64,000 nucleotides of DNA from Marinomonas sp. MED121 (GCF_000153025.1 NZ_CH672429.1:547079-611078); one strand, 5' to 3'. Shown: positions 8,388 through 18,030, counted from the stretch's first letter. Numbers and translations are program-made. Notes: generated from the letters alone by a model not told the origin.

Positions 8388-9551
8388 ATGCAATCACTCT
8401 TTTTTAGAATGCGTTTTATTCACTGGCTAGGCGCCATTGGTTTATTTATCAATGCCTTCTTCTTCACTCAAGAAACTTACTCTCAAGCACTGCAATACCT
8501 CGTTGTGGTGCTTTTGGTCATTCACGATATCGATGAGAAATATTGGGGGGTAGATGCGCTAAATGGCATTACTCAATACATGAAAGCATTTGAGAAAAAA
8601 GATTTATCTCAAGCGTGTACCGTTAACAGCCAATACAATAGCGAGATGGGAAAAATATTAACGGTTATTGATTCGTTTCGTCTAAATGTTAGGGACACAT
8701 TAACCGATATCCAAAAACAAGCAAATACCTGTGATGATGTGGCGGATGAGCTAGCAAACCGCAATCAAGACTTAGTTAATCGCATTCAAAGCCAAGATAA
8801 AAGCGTTCAAGCCCTGGCAGATAAATGTGAACTCCTAGACCAACAATCTCTATTACTACAGCAAAGAGCTGAGCAAACAGAGCGTGAAGTGCAACACACA
8901 CAACAAGGCCTACAAGATTCAACCAGTTCCATGTCTGAAATGGCCAACATCATTGAGAACTACATAGAAAGCAGCAATCAATTAAGTAACAAGTTCGAAT
9001 CCCTGTCTGAACAAGCAACATCTATTGGTGGTGTTGTTTCTGTGATTGATACCCTTGCGGATCAAACGAACCTTCTCGCCTTAAACGCAGCGATTGAAGC
9101 AGCCAGAGCAGGTGAACATGGTCGTGGTTTTGCCGTGGTTGCTGATGAAGTAAGACAACTTGCACTGTCAACTCAAGATAGCCTCAATCAAATCAACCTG
9201 ATTGTCCAAGCGATTAGCACAGCGGTAACCGATGCAGGAGAGCAAATACAGAGACAATCTTCAAACTTAACTGATTTGTCCCAAACCTCTATCAGCAGTC
9301 GAGAACAAATCGCTATTGCAAGCAAGCACTTAAATGGTATTTTAGCTATCATTGGTCAGCAAAATCAGCATAACGATGTCGATCTAATGCAAGTTCATAA
9401 AATGGTGACCGAAGTCTCTCAACACATTAACTTGTTACAAAACCTATCTCACTCAAACAGTAAAGACTGTGAGCAGCTCCAATTTCAAGGCAACAGACTG
9501 AATGAGATTAGTGCAGGGTTAGTCAACAAGCTGAGCTCGTTCACACTTTAA
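8388..9551 (+). CDS. Methyl-accepting chemotaxis protein-like signal transducer
   Basis: A 387-residue protein with two short hydrophobic segments at the N-terminus (about 9-25 and 33-45) and no evident periplasmic ligand domain, then a long coiled coil. The hallmark MCP hairpin tip is intact: [20 protein letters not shown] followed by [21 protein letters not shown]. It should therefore contact CheA/CheW. There is no C-terminal CheR-docking pentapeptide. The short sensor portion suggests membrane-state or cytoplasmic sensing. ATG at 8388 has AGGA upstream. nsrR follows after 20 bases, so the two may be cotranscribed and the input could be nitric oxide or redox related, which is inference. Confidence 0.85.
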   Translation: MQSLFFRMRFIHWLGAIGLFINAFFFTQETYSQALQYLVVVLLVIHDIDEKYWGVDALNGITQYMKAFEKKDLSQACTVNSQYNSEMGKILTVIDSFRLNVRDTLTDIQKQANTCDDVADELANRNQDLVNRIQSQDKSVQALADKCELLDQQSLLLQQRAEQTEREVQHTQQGLQDSTSSMSEMANIIENYIESSNQLSNKFESLSEQATSIGGVVSVIDTLADQTNLLALNAAIEAARAGEHGRGFAVVADEVRQLALSTQDSLNQINLIVQAISTAVTDAGEQIQRQSSNLTDLSQTSISSREQIAIASKHLNGILAIIGQQNQHNDVDLMQVHKMVTEVSQHINLLQNLSHSNSKDCEQLQFQGNRLNEISAGLVNKLSSFTL

Positions 9552-9571
9552 CTAAGAGTTTATTTGATTCT

Positions 9572-10015
9572 ATGAGATTAACTGCCTTCACAGATTTTGG
9601 TTTGCGAACACTCATGTACCTCACCAGCATTCCGACTGAGCAATTAAGCAGTGTTCCCGAAGTTGCGAGAGTCTATGGTGCCTCGCAAAATCACTTTGTG
9701 AAGGTGATAGGCCAATTAACCAAACTAGGTTACGTGCAATCAATTAGAGGTAAAAATGGTGGTATTCGCTTAGCTAAGAAAGCAGAGGACATTAATATCG
9801 GCAAGGTTATAAGAGAGCTCGAGAATCACCTAGATGCCGTAAACTGCACCAAGCCTGTCTGCCAAATAGCCAGTTGCTGTGAGCTCAAACACGCTCTGGC
9901 CTTAGCGATGGAAGCCTTTCTATCCACCATGGAGCAATACTCCTTGGCAGATATTGTTCACAACAAACCTGAGCTCATTCCCTTATGGCAATCAGAGCCA
10001 AACGAAAACCCTTAA
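9572..10015 (+). CDS. nsrR: Rrf2-family nitric oxide-sensing repressor NsrR
   Basis: A 147-residue Rrf2 regulator. The N-terminus MRLTAFTDFGLRTLMYL and the wing motif SIRGKNGGIRLAK are typical of NsrR. The Fe-S cluster ligands are present as a cysteine cluster: Cys92, Cys97 and Cys102/Cys103 in NCTKPVCQIASCC. In the known family the cluster reacts with nitric oxide and derepresses NO-detoxifying genes. No hmp or norV lies nearby, so targets are elsewhere. Its 3' end overlaps the convergent GT9 gene by four bases. Confidence 0.88.
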   Translation: MRLTAFTDFGLRTLMYLTSIPTEQLSSVPEVARVYGASQNHFVKVIGQLTKLGYVQSIRGKNGGIRLAKKAEDINIGKVIRELENHLDAVNCTKPVCQIASCCELKHALALAMEAFLSTMEQYSLADIVHNKPELIPLWQSEPNENP

Positions 10016-11031
10016 AGAGCTATACGTTCAAGCTCATCGTTTACTTTTTCCAGCACAGAATCATAAGTGATATAAGACATCGCCTCTGGGTCATGCACAG
10101 TAGACGCCCAGGGAATCTCAGCAATAGATTTGCCATACTCTTTTTCGGCTAAATCTTTATAAACACTGACCACTGAGTCTTGCCCATAGTAAGGCCCAGT
10201 TCTTTCAGGGTTAGACAAGGCATACAAACCCACCATAGGCGTATTTACCAGGGTAGCGATATGTGCGGGGCCCGTATCTGGACTGATTATAAGTTTGGCA
10301 TCTTGAATAACAGCCGTTAACTCTTTAATGCTTGTCTTACCGACAAGGTTATCCAGCTCAAATCCTTGTGCAATCGCATTCACAAATTCAATTTCTACTG
10401 GCGTAGGTCCACCGGTTAAAACAATTTTCTCTCCTTTAGAGATAAGATGCTCAATCAGTTTGCGATAACCTTCTAACGTCCAATTCTTAGTTACTTTAGA
10501 ACCACATGGGTTAATAATAATGTAGCCTTCAGGCAGTACGGTTTGGCGTTTAGGTACGTCTATTTGCCAGCTTGGTTTCGCATGAGGCACATCAATCGCT
10601 TCTGCCATACTCATCAAGGTATCAAGAACATGCTTACCTTTTGGCTCTGGTGCCAAAGTATTCACAAACCAATGCTGTTTTTCACGAGAATGACTTTTAG
10701 CAAAGCCAATTCGAGTTTTAGCCTTAATCATTCGTGTTAACACGCTCGCCCTAGAGGACCATTGCATGTGTAGCAAGACATCGAACGATTCATTAATCAA
10801 GTGTTTACGAATAGCCAGCATGCCCTTTAGACCAGACGATTTCTGATAAATGATGACCTTAATATCAGGCATCATACTGACTAAGTCGGCTTCAAGCTTA
10901 CCTGTAATCCAAGTAATTTCAGCCTTTGAGTAGCGATTTCTAATAGCGGTTACCACTGACATCGCATGGCAGACATCACCTAATGCTGACAAACGCACAA
11001 TAACTATCTTGGCATTTTCAGATAACTTCAT
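10012..11031 (-). CDS. Glycosyltransferase family 9 (heptosyltransferase-type), LPS core
   Basis: A 339-residue GT-B enzyme of the ADP-heptose:LPS heptosyltransferase family. Motifs: IVIVRLSALGDVCHAMSV at the N-terminus, INPCGSKVTKNWTLEGYRKL at the start of the C-terminal domain, and the nucleotide-sugar site ISPDTGPAHIATLVNTPMVGLY. It is cytoplasmic or membrane-peripheral and probably adds a sugar to the inner LPS core. Divergent from kdkA and the LpxL-type gene, which act in the same envelope pathway; the exact donor and acceptor cannot be read from the sequence. Confidence 0.85.
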   Translation of the reverse strand: MKLSENAKIVIVRLSALGDVCHAMSVVTAIRNRYSKAEITWITGKLEADLVSMMPDIKVIIYQKSSGLKGMLAIRKHLINESFDVLLHMQWSSRASVLTRMIKAKTRIGFAKSHSREKQHWFVNTLAPEPKGKHVLDTLMSMAEAIDVPHAKPSWQIDVPKRQTVLPEGYIIINPCGSKVTKNWTLEGYRKLIEHLISKGEKIVLTGGPTPVEIEFVNAIAQGFELDNLVGKTSIKELTAVIQDAKLIISPDTGPAHIATLVNTPMVGLYALSNPERTGPYYGQDSVVSVYKDLAEKEYGKSIAEIPWASTVHDPEAMSYITYDSVLEKVNDELERIAL

Positions 11032-11175
11032 TTTATTTTCGCATCCCCATTCAAACTAAACTTAGCAATTAACTAAAAAACTTATTGTTTAACAAAGTCT
11101 TGCTGCGTAAAAAAGAGGCTTATTATAGAATAGCTAAAGACAAAAGTGTCACTTCATCGAAACAGAGTAGAAAAG

Positions 11176-11895
11176 ATGCCGACAGAGCAAATATTAAAGG
11201 GGTCAGAACGTTTATTTATCAGCAACCCCGAATTAGGCGTCGATAAAGATTGGTTTTCAATGGCTGCATGGAAAGCACAAAATGCCATTGAAGGCACGGC
11301 CGCTGGCAGAGGAACGGTTTGGTTTATCAAAACAGAGCAAGGGCAATACGTTTTAAGACGCTATCGTCGAGGTGGTTTAATTGCCAAATTAACCCAATTT
11401 AACTTTCTCTTTCGAGGTTTTAAAAATACTCGCCCATACCAAGAACTTAAATTGCTTGAGTTTATGCGAGAACAAGGTTTACCCGTGCCAGAGCCGATTG
11501 CAGGCCACTGTCAACGTATTGGCGTTCAATATCAAGCAGAAATCATCACCAAGTTAATTCCTGATGCTAAAGAACTATTTACCTGCTTACTCGACCAAGA
11601 GCAGACAAGTGCTGCTAATTTAAATTGGTATGAAATAGGAAAAACAATCAAGCGATTACATGATGCTGGCGTTAACCATACTGACTTAAATTGTCATAAC
11701 ATCATGGTAGATCTTGCTCAAAAAGTATGGATTATTGACTTTGACAAGTGCCATCAAGCAGGCATTGCACAAGACTGGCAAGACGCAAATTTATTAAGGC
11801 TAAAACGCTCATTTGAAAAAGAAGCAAGTAAACACCCAAATTTTCAATTCAAGCAAGCCAATTGGCAAACATTATTAGAAGGCTATCATGGCTAA
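11176..11895 (+). CDS. kdkA: 3-deoxy-D-manno-octulosonic acid (Kdo) kinase
   Basis: Phosphorylates Kdo in the LPS inner core at the expense of ATP. The 239-residue protein shows the KdkA start region with AGRGTVWF, then QYVLRRYRRGG and the aminoglycoside kinase-like catalytic loop HTDLNCHNIMVD (Asp170) and the metal-binding DFDKC (Asp188). ATG 11176 (MPTEQILKGSERLF) fits the family start better than the in-frame GTG at 11146. It overlaps the following acyltransferase gene by eight bases, so the pair is translationally coupled. Confidence 0.9.
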   Translation: MPTEQILKGSERLFISNPELGVDKDWFSMAAWKAQNAIEGTAAGRGTVWFIKTEQGQYVLRRYRRGGLIAKLTQFNFLFRGFKNTRPYQELKLLEFMREQGLPVPEPIAGHCQRIGVQYQAEIITKLIPDAKELFTCLLDQEQTSAANLNWYEIGKTIKRLHDAGVNHTDLNCHNIMVDLAQKVWIIDFDKCHQAGIAQDWQDANLLRLKRSFEKEASKHPNFQFKQANWQTLLEGYHG

Positions 11896-12811
11896 AAAGA
11901 ACACAAAGAATTCAACTAAGTTAACACAATTACTTGCTCCCAAGCATTGGCCTACTTGGTTATTTATGGGCTTTGCTTGGTTACTTTCACACCTGCCTTT
12001 TACCGCACAGAAAAAGCTTGGCTCTCTCTTAGGCAGCTTTTTATTTATCGTGGCGAAACGCCGTCGCCATATTTGTCTGACAAATTTGACGATTTGCTAT
12101 CCAGATATGACCCAGGAAGAAAAGCTAGCATTAGGTAAACAACACTTTAAAAGTATGGGGTTTGGCTTTCTTGAAACCTTTAGTAGCTGGTTCCACAAAA
12201 CAGATGAACTCAAGGTAGAAGCCGAATTTGAAGGTCAAGATGTTTTAGATGCAGCATTAGCAGAAGGGAAAGGCTGTGTTTTTATCAGTGGCCACTTTTC
12301 ATCACTAGATCTATGCGGCAACTTAATGTCTCGCTATGCCGTCGTTCACCCTATTTACAAGCAACAGAACAATGCTGTATTTAACTTTATTATGGAAAGA
12401 CAAAGATCTCGCATCTTTGAAAAAACAATAGAGCGAAGCAATATGCGCGAAGTGCTACGCTCATTAAAAGCCAATAAAATCATCTGGTATGCGGTTGATC
12501 AAGATTATGGTCGTAAACACTCAGTTTTTGCCCCTTTCTTTAACCGTGAAAGTGCCACCATTGCTCATATCGGCAGAATTTGCAGTATGACAAAAGCGCC
12601 CGTTCTCCTTTATGATTATGGGAGAACAGAAACAGGCTATAAAATGAAAGTCACCAGAGTAGATGCCCTGCCAACAGGCGATGATGTTGAAAATGCACGC
12701 ATCATGAACCAACAAATGGAAGCGGTAATCGCCCCTAAAAAAGCCCAATACTACTGGACTCACAGACGCTTTAAAACACAAGTCGTTGAAGGTGACCCTT
12801 CTCCTTACTAA
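11888..12811 (+). CDS. Lipid A acyltransferase, LpxL/HtrB family
   Basis: A 307-residue membrane-associated acyltransferase of the LpxL/LpxM family that adds a secondary acyl chain to Kdo-lipid A. It has an N-terminal hydrophobic anchor (WLFMGFAWLLSHLPF, about 24-38) and the catalytic HX4D motif GHFSSLD (His136, Asp141). Later blocks KANKIIWYAVDQDYG and the C-terminal AQYYWTHRRFKT are also typical. It overlaps kdkA by eight bases, which links Kdo phosphorylation with lipid A acylation in one transcript. The acyl chain specificity is not predictable. Confidence 0.88.
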   Translation: MAKKNTKNSTKLTQLLAPKHWPTWLFMGFAWLLSHLPFTAQKKLGSLLGSFLFIVAKRRRHICLTNLTICYPDMTQEEKLALGKQHFKSMGFGFLETFSSWFHKTDELKVEAEFEGQDVLDAALAEGKGCVFISGHFSSLDLCGNLMSRYAVVHPIYKQQNNAVFNFIMERQRSRIFEKTIERSNMREVLRSLKANKIIWYAVDQDYGRKHSVFAPFFNRESATIAHIGRICSMTKAPVLLYDYGRTETGYKMKVTRVDALPTGDDVENARIMNQQMEAVIAPKKAQYYWTHRRFKTQVVEGDPSPY

Positions 12812-12838
12812 CCCCATAGTAAATCATTAGCCCACAAA

Positions 12839-12858
12839 AAAAGCCCTTTCGGGCTTTT
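12839..12858. terminator. Intrinsic terminator after the lipid A operon
   Basis: 8-base stem AAAAGCCC / GGGCTTTT with a TTTC loop. The symmetrical A/T flanks can serve both the kdkA operon and the convergent gene at 12902-13495. Confidence 0.85.
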
Positions 12859-12901
12859 CATCGACTAACACTAAGCTAGAACTTACACTCTTGGCTCAAT
12901 A

Positions 12902-13495
12902 TTAATCTTGGGCTAAGTCGTCTTCTAGACTATTTGTTAGCTCATAAGAATCGTCGCCTAAGTCTTCATTGACTAATAACAAAGCTTCTTCATAAGCACC
13001 ACCAAACTCGATACGGGTAATATCGTATAAATCATATTCATAGGTTTCATCAAACCAACGAGCATCAGAGCCAATTTCTTCTAGTTCAAAACTAACATCA
13101 TCGGCTTTGATGACACGACCGATTTCACAGCTATCACTTTCTAGCTCTTCACGATGTAAGGTAACAAGGCCATAATCTTCACTGATATTAAGTAGGATTT
13201 CATTTAACTCTCCTAGCTCAATCTCAGGGTTTTGGATTTCTTCTTGGCGTAATTCAAGCACCTTTTTCTGGAAGTCGTTAAAGGGTGCTGGATGCACGAA
13301 ATCACTAATATCTTCTAAAAATAAAATTTGATAGCCATTTAAACGGATACTGTCATCAACCAGTTGCAACAATACCATCTCTTCATTGGCATCAATTATG
13401 AATCCATCACTCCAATTATCTGGACCATCAAGTTCTTCTCGAAAAATCCGTACCAGGTTATTTCGAGTTTGTGCCTTTTCCAGTTCGATAAGCAT
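12902..13495 (-). CDS. Hypothetical acidic protein with two repeated Sm-like/SH3-like halves
   Basis: A 197-residue, strongly acidic protein. Two segments look like repeats of one small beta domain: GFIIDANEEMVLLQLVDDSIRL-G-I--ED-SDF (about 31-66) and GRVIKADDVSFELEEIGSDARW-Y-YDLYDITRIEFGG (about 126-166). Each combines a G-x-I beta strand, a central acidic strand and a D-I-x-x-x-x-F/G end, which recalls Sm-like or SH3-like barrels. No signal peptide, membrane segment or catalytic motif. It is a single gene between two terminator or spacer regions; function unknown. Confidence 0.7.
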   Translation of the reverse strand: MLIELEKAQTRNNLVRIFREELDGPDNWSDGFIIDANEEMVLLQLVDDSIRLNGYQILFLEDISDFVHPAPFNDFQKKVLELRQEEIQNPEIELGELNEILLNISEDYGLVTLHREELESDSCEIGRVIKADDVSFELEEIGSDARWFDETYEYDLYDITRIEFGGAYEEALLLVNEDLGDDSYELTNSLEDDLAQD

Positions 13496-13621
13496 GTTGA
13501 ATCCCTAAAACGTAAAATAAAAAGTGTGCGGCAAAAAAACAAAGGGCCACATGGCGTAAGTGTAAACTTAGCAAGGTTGATGAACAATATTAATTACATA
13601 CAATTTTTATGACAAAGATAT

Positions 13622-14002
13622 TTAATACAGTAAGTTATGCCAATCTTCTAACAAGCCTGCCATATCCTCAAGACCACATTCAGACTTAACACCATCATCA
13701 GCGGCTTGATAAAAGTTACTTTGACTATCAAACATGGCACTGATTTCTTCACTGACATCGGACATATCAAGTTGTCGATTTACCGCGATACCTTCGACAC
13801 CAATACTAATAATATAAGCACCCTGTTGTATTACTTGGGCTTCCGCATCCGCTTCAACCAAATGAATACTTTGCAAAACCTTCTGAATATCTTCTCTTGC
13901 CTTAAGCTCTTCACTGACCCAATCAGCAATCGCTGAAAACTCATATTCTGTTTCAATGCGGTAGGTTTGCTCTGTTTCATCAAATGCTATTTCATAATCC
14001 AT
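13622..14002 (-). CDS. YacL family protein (UPF0231)
   Basis: A 126-residue protein starting MDYEIAFDETEQTYRIETEYEFSAIADWV, matching the conserved MDYEF start and the C-terminal CGLEDMAGLLEDWHNL that corresponds to the YacL CGVEDF block. The family is conserved in gammaproteobacteria and has no established function. Acidic, soluble, no motifs for catalysis. It shares orientation with the ylqF gene upstream (75 bases away). Confidence 0.78.
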   Translation of the reverse strand: MDYEIAFDETEQTYRIETEYEFSAIADWVSEELKAREDIQKVLQSIHLVEADAEAQVIQQGAYIISIGVEGIAVNRQLDMSDVSEEISAMFDSQSNFYQAADDGVKSECGLEDMAGLLEDWHNLLY

Positions 14003-14076
14003 AACCTAACCCCTATTACCTAGCTTTACATTTACACTAATCAATTTTTAATAACCTATATTCAGTCAATTTAACG

Positions 14077-15057
14077 CTATTTTTTCATACTTTCTGGCGG
14101 AATATCTTGCGTTCTTTCCGTTCGATTCTGACTTTGTTGACGCTGTGGTACTGCTGCCGCTAACCGTGCTTGTCGTTTCGCTTCTTTTTCAGCTTTAACA
14201 ATTTCAACCTGACGCTCTTCTTCAAGAATCATGTCAGGGGTTTCCATCACATACTGACCAATGGCACCACTTCTGACATCATGCAAAAACACCTCGGCGG
14301 CTTTATGCATATCAATGACACCACCGGCTCTTAAAGCGCCACGCTTTTCACCTATGGTGCTTAAAACTTCATCCGCTGTGCCTAATGCTTTTTTAAACTT
14401 ATATCGTGTAGTGATAAAATCGGGGTAATGCCCTATAAAGAAATCGAGACCGACGAGTGCAACATCTTGATAATCTATCGCTGTATCGCGTACCGCACCT
14501 GTTACCGCTAAACGATAACTGGCTTTTGGATTTTCAATTTTTGGCCACAAAATCCCCGGTGTATCTAACAAGACAAAACCTGGGGAAACTTTTAATTTCT
14601 GCTGAGCTTTGGTCACTGCAGGCTCATCACCGACTTTAGCAACACGACGTCCCAAAAGTGCATTCATCAAACTTGATTTACCCACATTTGGAATGCCTGC
14701 AATCATCGCTCTGATGGGTTTCTCTGCCGTTCCTCTATGTGGAACAAGTTTAGCAACCCATTGTTTAACACTGGCTAAATCTTGTTTATCTAAGGTAGAA
14801 AAAGGCTTAGCGGTAATAGATTCTGCTTCTTGCCAATGAGTTAACCAAGTTTGAATTCTCGTTTCATCCGCTAGATCTTTTTTATTTAGCAAACGTAATA
14901 CAGGTACGTCACCTCTCAGTTGGCTTAACATTGGGTTTTGGCTTGAATCGGGAATTCTAGCATCGAGAACTTCAATCACTATGTCCACTTGTGTCATGAC
15001 ATCTTCAATTTCACGACGTGCTTTATTCATATGCCCTGGGAACCACTGGACGCTCAC
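14077..15057 (-). CDS. ylqF: Ribosome biogenesis GTPase YlqF/RbgA
   Basis: A circularly permuted GTPase that acts in late 50S subunit assembly. The motif order is permuted as expected: NKKDLAD (G4) comes before GIPNVGKSSLMNALL (G1, P-loop) and DTPGILWPK (G3). The C-terminal helical RNA-binding part is followed by a basic tail. GTG at 15057 (VSVQWFPGHMNKARRE) gives the usual family start and has GGTGG at good spacing; an in-frame GTG nine bases upstream overlaps that site. Length is 326 residues. Confidence 0.92.
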   Translation of the reverse strand: MSVQWFPGHMNKARREIEDVMTQVDIVIEVLDARIPDSSQNPMLSQLRGDVPVLRLLNKKDLADETRIQTWLTHWQEAESITAKPFSTLDKQDLASVKQWVAKLVPHRGTAEKPIRAMIAGIPNVGKSSLMNALLGRRVAKVGDEPAVTKAQQKLKVSPGFVLLDTPGILWPKIENPKASYRLAVTGAVRDTAIDYQDVALVGLDFFIGHYPDFITTRYKFKKALGTADEVLSTIGEKRGALRAGGVIDMHKAAEVFLHDVRSGAIGQYVMETPDMILEEERQVEIVKAEKEAKRQARLAAAVPQRQQSQNRTERTQDIPPESMKK

Positions 15058-15279
15058 TAAACCCACCTTATTTTAACTGACCATATTAGGCGCAGAATTC
15101 TACCACATTCCACGCATAGAACTAAGTATTAAGCCGATAAGAAACCTGTGGTTAGAATCTAAAATAGATTTAAAAATTTAATACACTTTCTTTTCGGATA
15201 AAAAAGACACAAAGATCAAGAGCATGATGTAAATCAAAGCAAGAATTCCACCTAAGCCTATACTCATTTTACTCAGATC

Positions 15280-15395
15280 ATATGGCGCTTCCCTGAACAA
15301 GAGCGCCTTATGATTTGGGCGTTCTCTCGATCAGACATAATGTCAAAGGTATGTCTTTAGAGCCAACCCATAGGGACTATGAGTTGGCTTTTTTT
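15280..15395 (+). ncRNA. Candidate small RNA with three hairpins ending in a terminator
   Basis: In the gap between two minus-strand genes, the plus strand folds into three consecutive hairpins: GGCGCT/AGCGCC (15284-15307), AGACATA/TATGTCT (15333-15356) and a long stem AGCCAAC/GTTGGCT with inner CCATAG/CTATG (15361-15389) closed by a T run. There is no plus-strand gene upstream for this terminator to serve. The last loop exposes GGGA, reminiscent of CsrA/RsmA sites. No clear promoter was found, so this is only a candidate. Confidence 0.35.
15361..15395 (+). terminator. Intrinsic terminator on the plus strand upstream of the acpH 3' end
   Basis: Stem AGCCAAC-CCATAG with CTATG-A-GTTGGCT and a GGA loop, followed by seven T residues. 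The other strand lacks a U tract, so it acts on plus-strand transcription. Confidence 0.75.
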
Positions 15396-15414
15396 ATGGG
15401 GGAAATTTAACTTT

Positions 15415-15999
15415 CTAGACATGACTGGGACAATTTTCAACCGCAAAAATCATCTCAGGATAAACTTGATCAAATAAGGCTTCACTTGCCTCAATGAGCT
15501 CTGGAAGAGCATGATAAAATGGCAGAAGTTGCTCACCATGGCGCCATGACTGAATGATTGAATTTAACGCCCTTTCCAACCCCTTAAGGGTACCAAGGTT
15601 CACTAACCACCTTTCTCTATCTAACGATAAAACAAGTCTTTGATACTTTTCATTACCTAAATATGAATGGGCATTTAAATCAGGCAAGAAGTGAGCGTAA
15701 AAATCATTCAGCCCCTGAGAGTTTAACTCATCCCATCTATTCACTAGCCAATAATCCATCAATAAATCTTGCACTATGCCCGCAAATCGTCGCCGTCCGA
15801 TTTTTTGCTCAGCCCTAAATTGGACACTTAAAGCATGTGAATCCAATGTTTTATCAACAAATTGGTGCATTTTAATACCGATTTGGAGAGACTCTGGGAG
15901 CTTTTTTATTTGGCTCCCCTTACAAAAGTCGGCCATGAGGTTGCCGCTAAAAGAAGTCTGAGAGAGTTTCGCCAAGTGAAGGTGCGCCAAATAATTCAT
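15415..15999 (-). CDS. acpH: Acyl carrier protein phosphodiesterase (AcpH)
   Basis: A 194-residue HD-like hydrolase that removes the 4'-phosphopantetheine group from holo-ACP. Family blocks are present: MNYLAHLHLAKLSQTSFSGNLMADF at the N-terminus, GIKMHQFVDKTLDSH with the metal-binding HQFVD, and GIVQDLLMDYWL. No signal peptide. Single gene, with a terminator-like structure just past its stop on the opposite strand. Confidence 0.9.
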   Translation of the reverse strand: MNYLAHLHLAKLSQTSFSGNLMADFCKGSQIKKLPESLQIGIKMHQFVDKTLDSHALSVQFRAEQKIGRRRFAGIVQDLLMDYWLVNRWDELNSQGLNDFYAHFLPDLNAHSYLGNEKYQRLVLSLDRERWLVNLGTLKGLERALNSIIQSWRHGEQLLPFYHALPELIEASEALFDQVYPEMIFAVENCPSHV

Positions 16000-16447
16000 T
16001 TAGGGTCTCACTTAGTATTTAAATGCAGCTTTATGCTGGTTAATAAAGTCATAAAAATCAAACTGTCACTTGTTATTTTATCAAGCTATTAGCATCAGAC
16101 TCACAAATCAAACATTAATTACCCTATTAACCGCCTTTCATCACATTTTATTACCTTGATTTACATAGGGAACATCGCAAAGCTTGGCAAGCTTATGGAA
16201 ACAGGATATTGTTATTTATCTAATGCATAAGATGTGGGGGCAGGCTATATCTTATGGTTAGTAACATGGTTTAAATAAGGAATATCTAAACTAATGTAAA
16301 ATCCGAATAGCATCTTTGAAATAACACTCAGTTACATTATAAAGTTCGTGATTTACTCCACTCTTTAACATAAAAATGGCCTTTAATTACCTTGTAATAG
16401 CTGGCTATATAACCCTGCCTTTGATTATTTTAAATTAAGGATAAGTA
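16000..16447. other. Intergenic region upstream of the peptide transporter operon
   Basis: About 450 bases without a coding region between divergent acpH and the transporter. It is AT-rich. The only clear element is a perfect 15-base palindrome AAGCTTG-G-CAAGCTT at 16180-16194, which could be an operator for either gene. No riboswitch, RNA gene or transposon end was recognised. AAGGAT precedes the transporter ATG. Confidence 0.5.
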
Positions 16448-17974
16448 ATGAAGGTTGTGGCACGCTTCATACATCTCATAGGTTTATTTTTTTGTTCCGC
16501 AAATTTTGCGGCGACACTTCATATGGCAACGGATGCAGACCCTGCCTCATTAGACCCGCATGAACATCTCTCTCAGGGCACGCTGCAATTATCTCACCTT
16601 ACTTTTGATCCATTACTTCGCTGGACCCAAGAGAATACATTTGAGCCTCGTCTTGCCACCAGCTGGAAAAGTATCGACCCTTTAACCACACGCTTTGATT
16701 TACGTGAAGATGTTTACTTTCATTCTGGCAATCCATTTAGTGCCGATGATGTTATTTATACCATGCAACGTTTAAAAAGCTCTGTTGAGTTTCGTGCACT
16801 GTTCGATAATATTGACCGTGTCGAAAAGCTTAGTGATTACCGCATCGATATCATTACCCATAAGCCCACTCCTCTTTTACTTAACCTCATGGCTTACCTC
16901 TTTCCGATGGATAAAGCTTTTTATCAAGGTAGGGATGACATAGTAAAATTTGGCAATAGCTTTGCGTCACGTAACCTATCGGGAACAGGCCCTTACATTA
17001 TTACTAACCGCGAGCCAGGCACTCGCATTGAGTTTGTTCGTAATGCCAACTATTGGGACACGATAAGCAAAGGCAATGTCGATAGGATTGAGTTCTCCAC
17101 AATAAAATCTGATTCAACCCGCCTCGCTGCACTTTTATCCGGTGATGTGGACTTTATCTTTCCTATTTCCCCTTTAGATATGCCAAGGGTAAAACGTAGT
17201 CCAAATATTCAACTGGTTACCCTACCCAGTACGCGCATTCTACTGCTGCAATTAAATCAAAATCGCCGCACTGAATTGAAAAACACCAAAGTGCGCCAAG
17301 CCATCAATCTTGCTGTTAACCAAGAAATCATAGTGAAAAAGATTTTAAAAGGCTTTGGCACTGCGGCAGCTCAGCTAAGTGCGGATGATTTTTTAGGCCA
17401 CCTTGATTCCATTAGACCTCAGTTTGAATTAGCAAAAGCGCGCCAGTTAATGCAGGAAGCGGGATATGAAAAAGGCTTTAAAGTCAGCATGATGGCACCT
17501 AATAACCGTTATATTCATGATGAGAAAATTGCCCAGGCCATTACCGCTATGCTGGCAAAAATTAACATTAAAGTGGATTTAAAAACCTTACCTAAAGCCC
17601 AGTATTTTCAAGAATATGACAAACGCTCTGCTGATATCATGATGTTAGGTTGGCAGTCCGATACGCTCGATTCAAATAACCTTTTTGAATTCATTGTCGC
17701 ATGCCCCGACCCAATCACAGGGTATGGTGTTTATAATGCTAATGGCTATTGTAACCCGAGACTAGATAGTCGAATAAAATCAGCCAATCGAGAGTTAAAC
17801 CCTGAAAAGCGTATTCGTTTATTGCAACAAATAGAATCAACAATTGCCCAAGATGCTGTGGTTGTCCCTATTGCTTGGGAACACCTTGCTTGGGGAGCCA
17901 AAGAAAATGTTAATATAAGTAGCATAGTTAATTCTCAAGGCTGGCCTTATCTAGGTGACCTTGTCATAGATTAA
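16448..17974 (+). CDS. Peptide-type ABC transporter substrate-binding protein (SBP family 5)
   Basis: A 508-residue periplasmic binding protein of the DppA/OppA type with a Sec signal peptide (MKVVARFIHLIGLFFCSANFAA, cut near 22). Family blocks: DPASLDPHEHL after the signal, LSHLTFDPLLRWTQENTFEPRLATSW, LREDVYFHSGNPFSADDVIYTMQRL, and NRNIARQAINLAVNQE-like KVRQAINLAVNQEII. First gene of an operon with two permeases and two ATPases, and so the specificity component for a dipeptide, oligopeptide or similar solute; the actual ligand is not readable. An upstream AAGGAT supports the ATG. Confidence 0.88.
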   Translation: MKVVARFIHLIGLFFCSANFAATLHMATDADPASLDPHEHLSQGTLQLSHLTFDPLLRWTQENTFEPRLATSWKSIDPLTTRFDLREDVYFHSGNPFSADDVIYTMQRLKSSVEFRALFDNIDRVEKLSDYRIDIITHKPTPLLLNLMAYLFPMDKAFYQGRDDIVKFGNSFASRNLSGTGPYIITNREPGTRIEFVRNANYWDTISKGNVDRIEFSTIKSDSTRLAALLSGDVDFIFPISPLDMPRVKRSPNIQLVTLPSTRILLLQLNQNRRTELKNTKVRQAINLAVNQEIIVKKILKGFGTAAAQLSADDFLGHLDSIRPQFELAKARQLMQEAGYEKGFKVSMMAPNNRYIHDEKIAQAITAMLAKINIKVDLKTLPKAQYFQEYDKRSADIMMLGWQSDTLDSNNLFEFIVACPDPITGYGVYNANGYCNPRLDSRIKSANRELNPEKRIRLLQQIESTIAQDAVVVPIAWEHLAWGAKENVNISSIVNSQGWPYLGDLVID

Positions 17975-18030
17975 TCCCGACTATATTTCTATTTATGAAT
18001 TAACCCATGTTTAAGATGAATGGCTGCTAG

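Noticed and set aside
16180..16194. 15-base palindrome AAGCTTGGCAAGCTT as a transposon end
   Set aside because: No partner copy or element boundary; more likely an operator, and listed only as part of the intergenic note.
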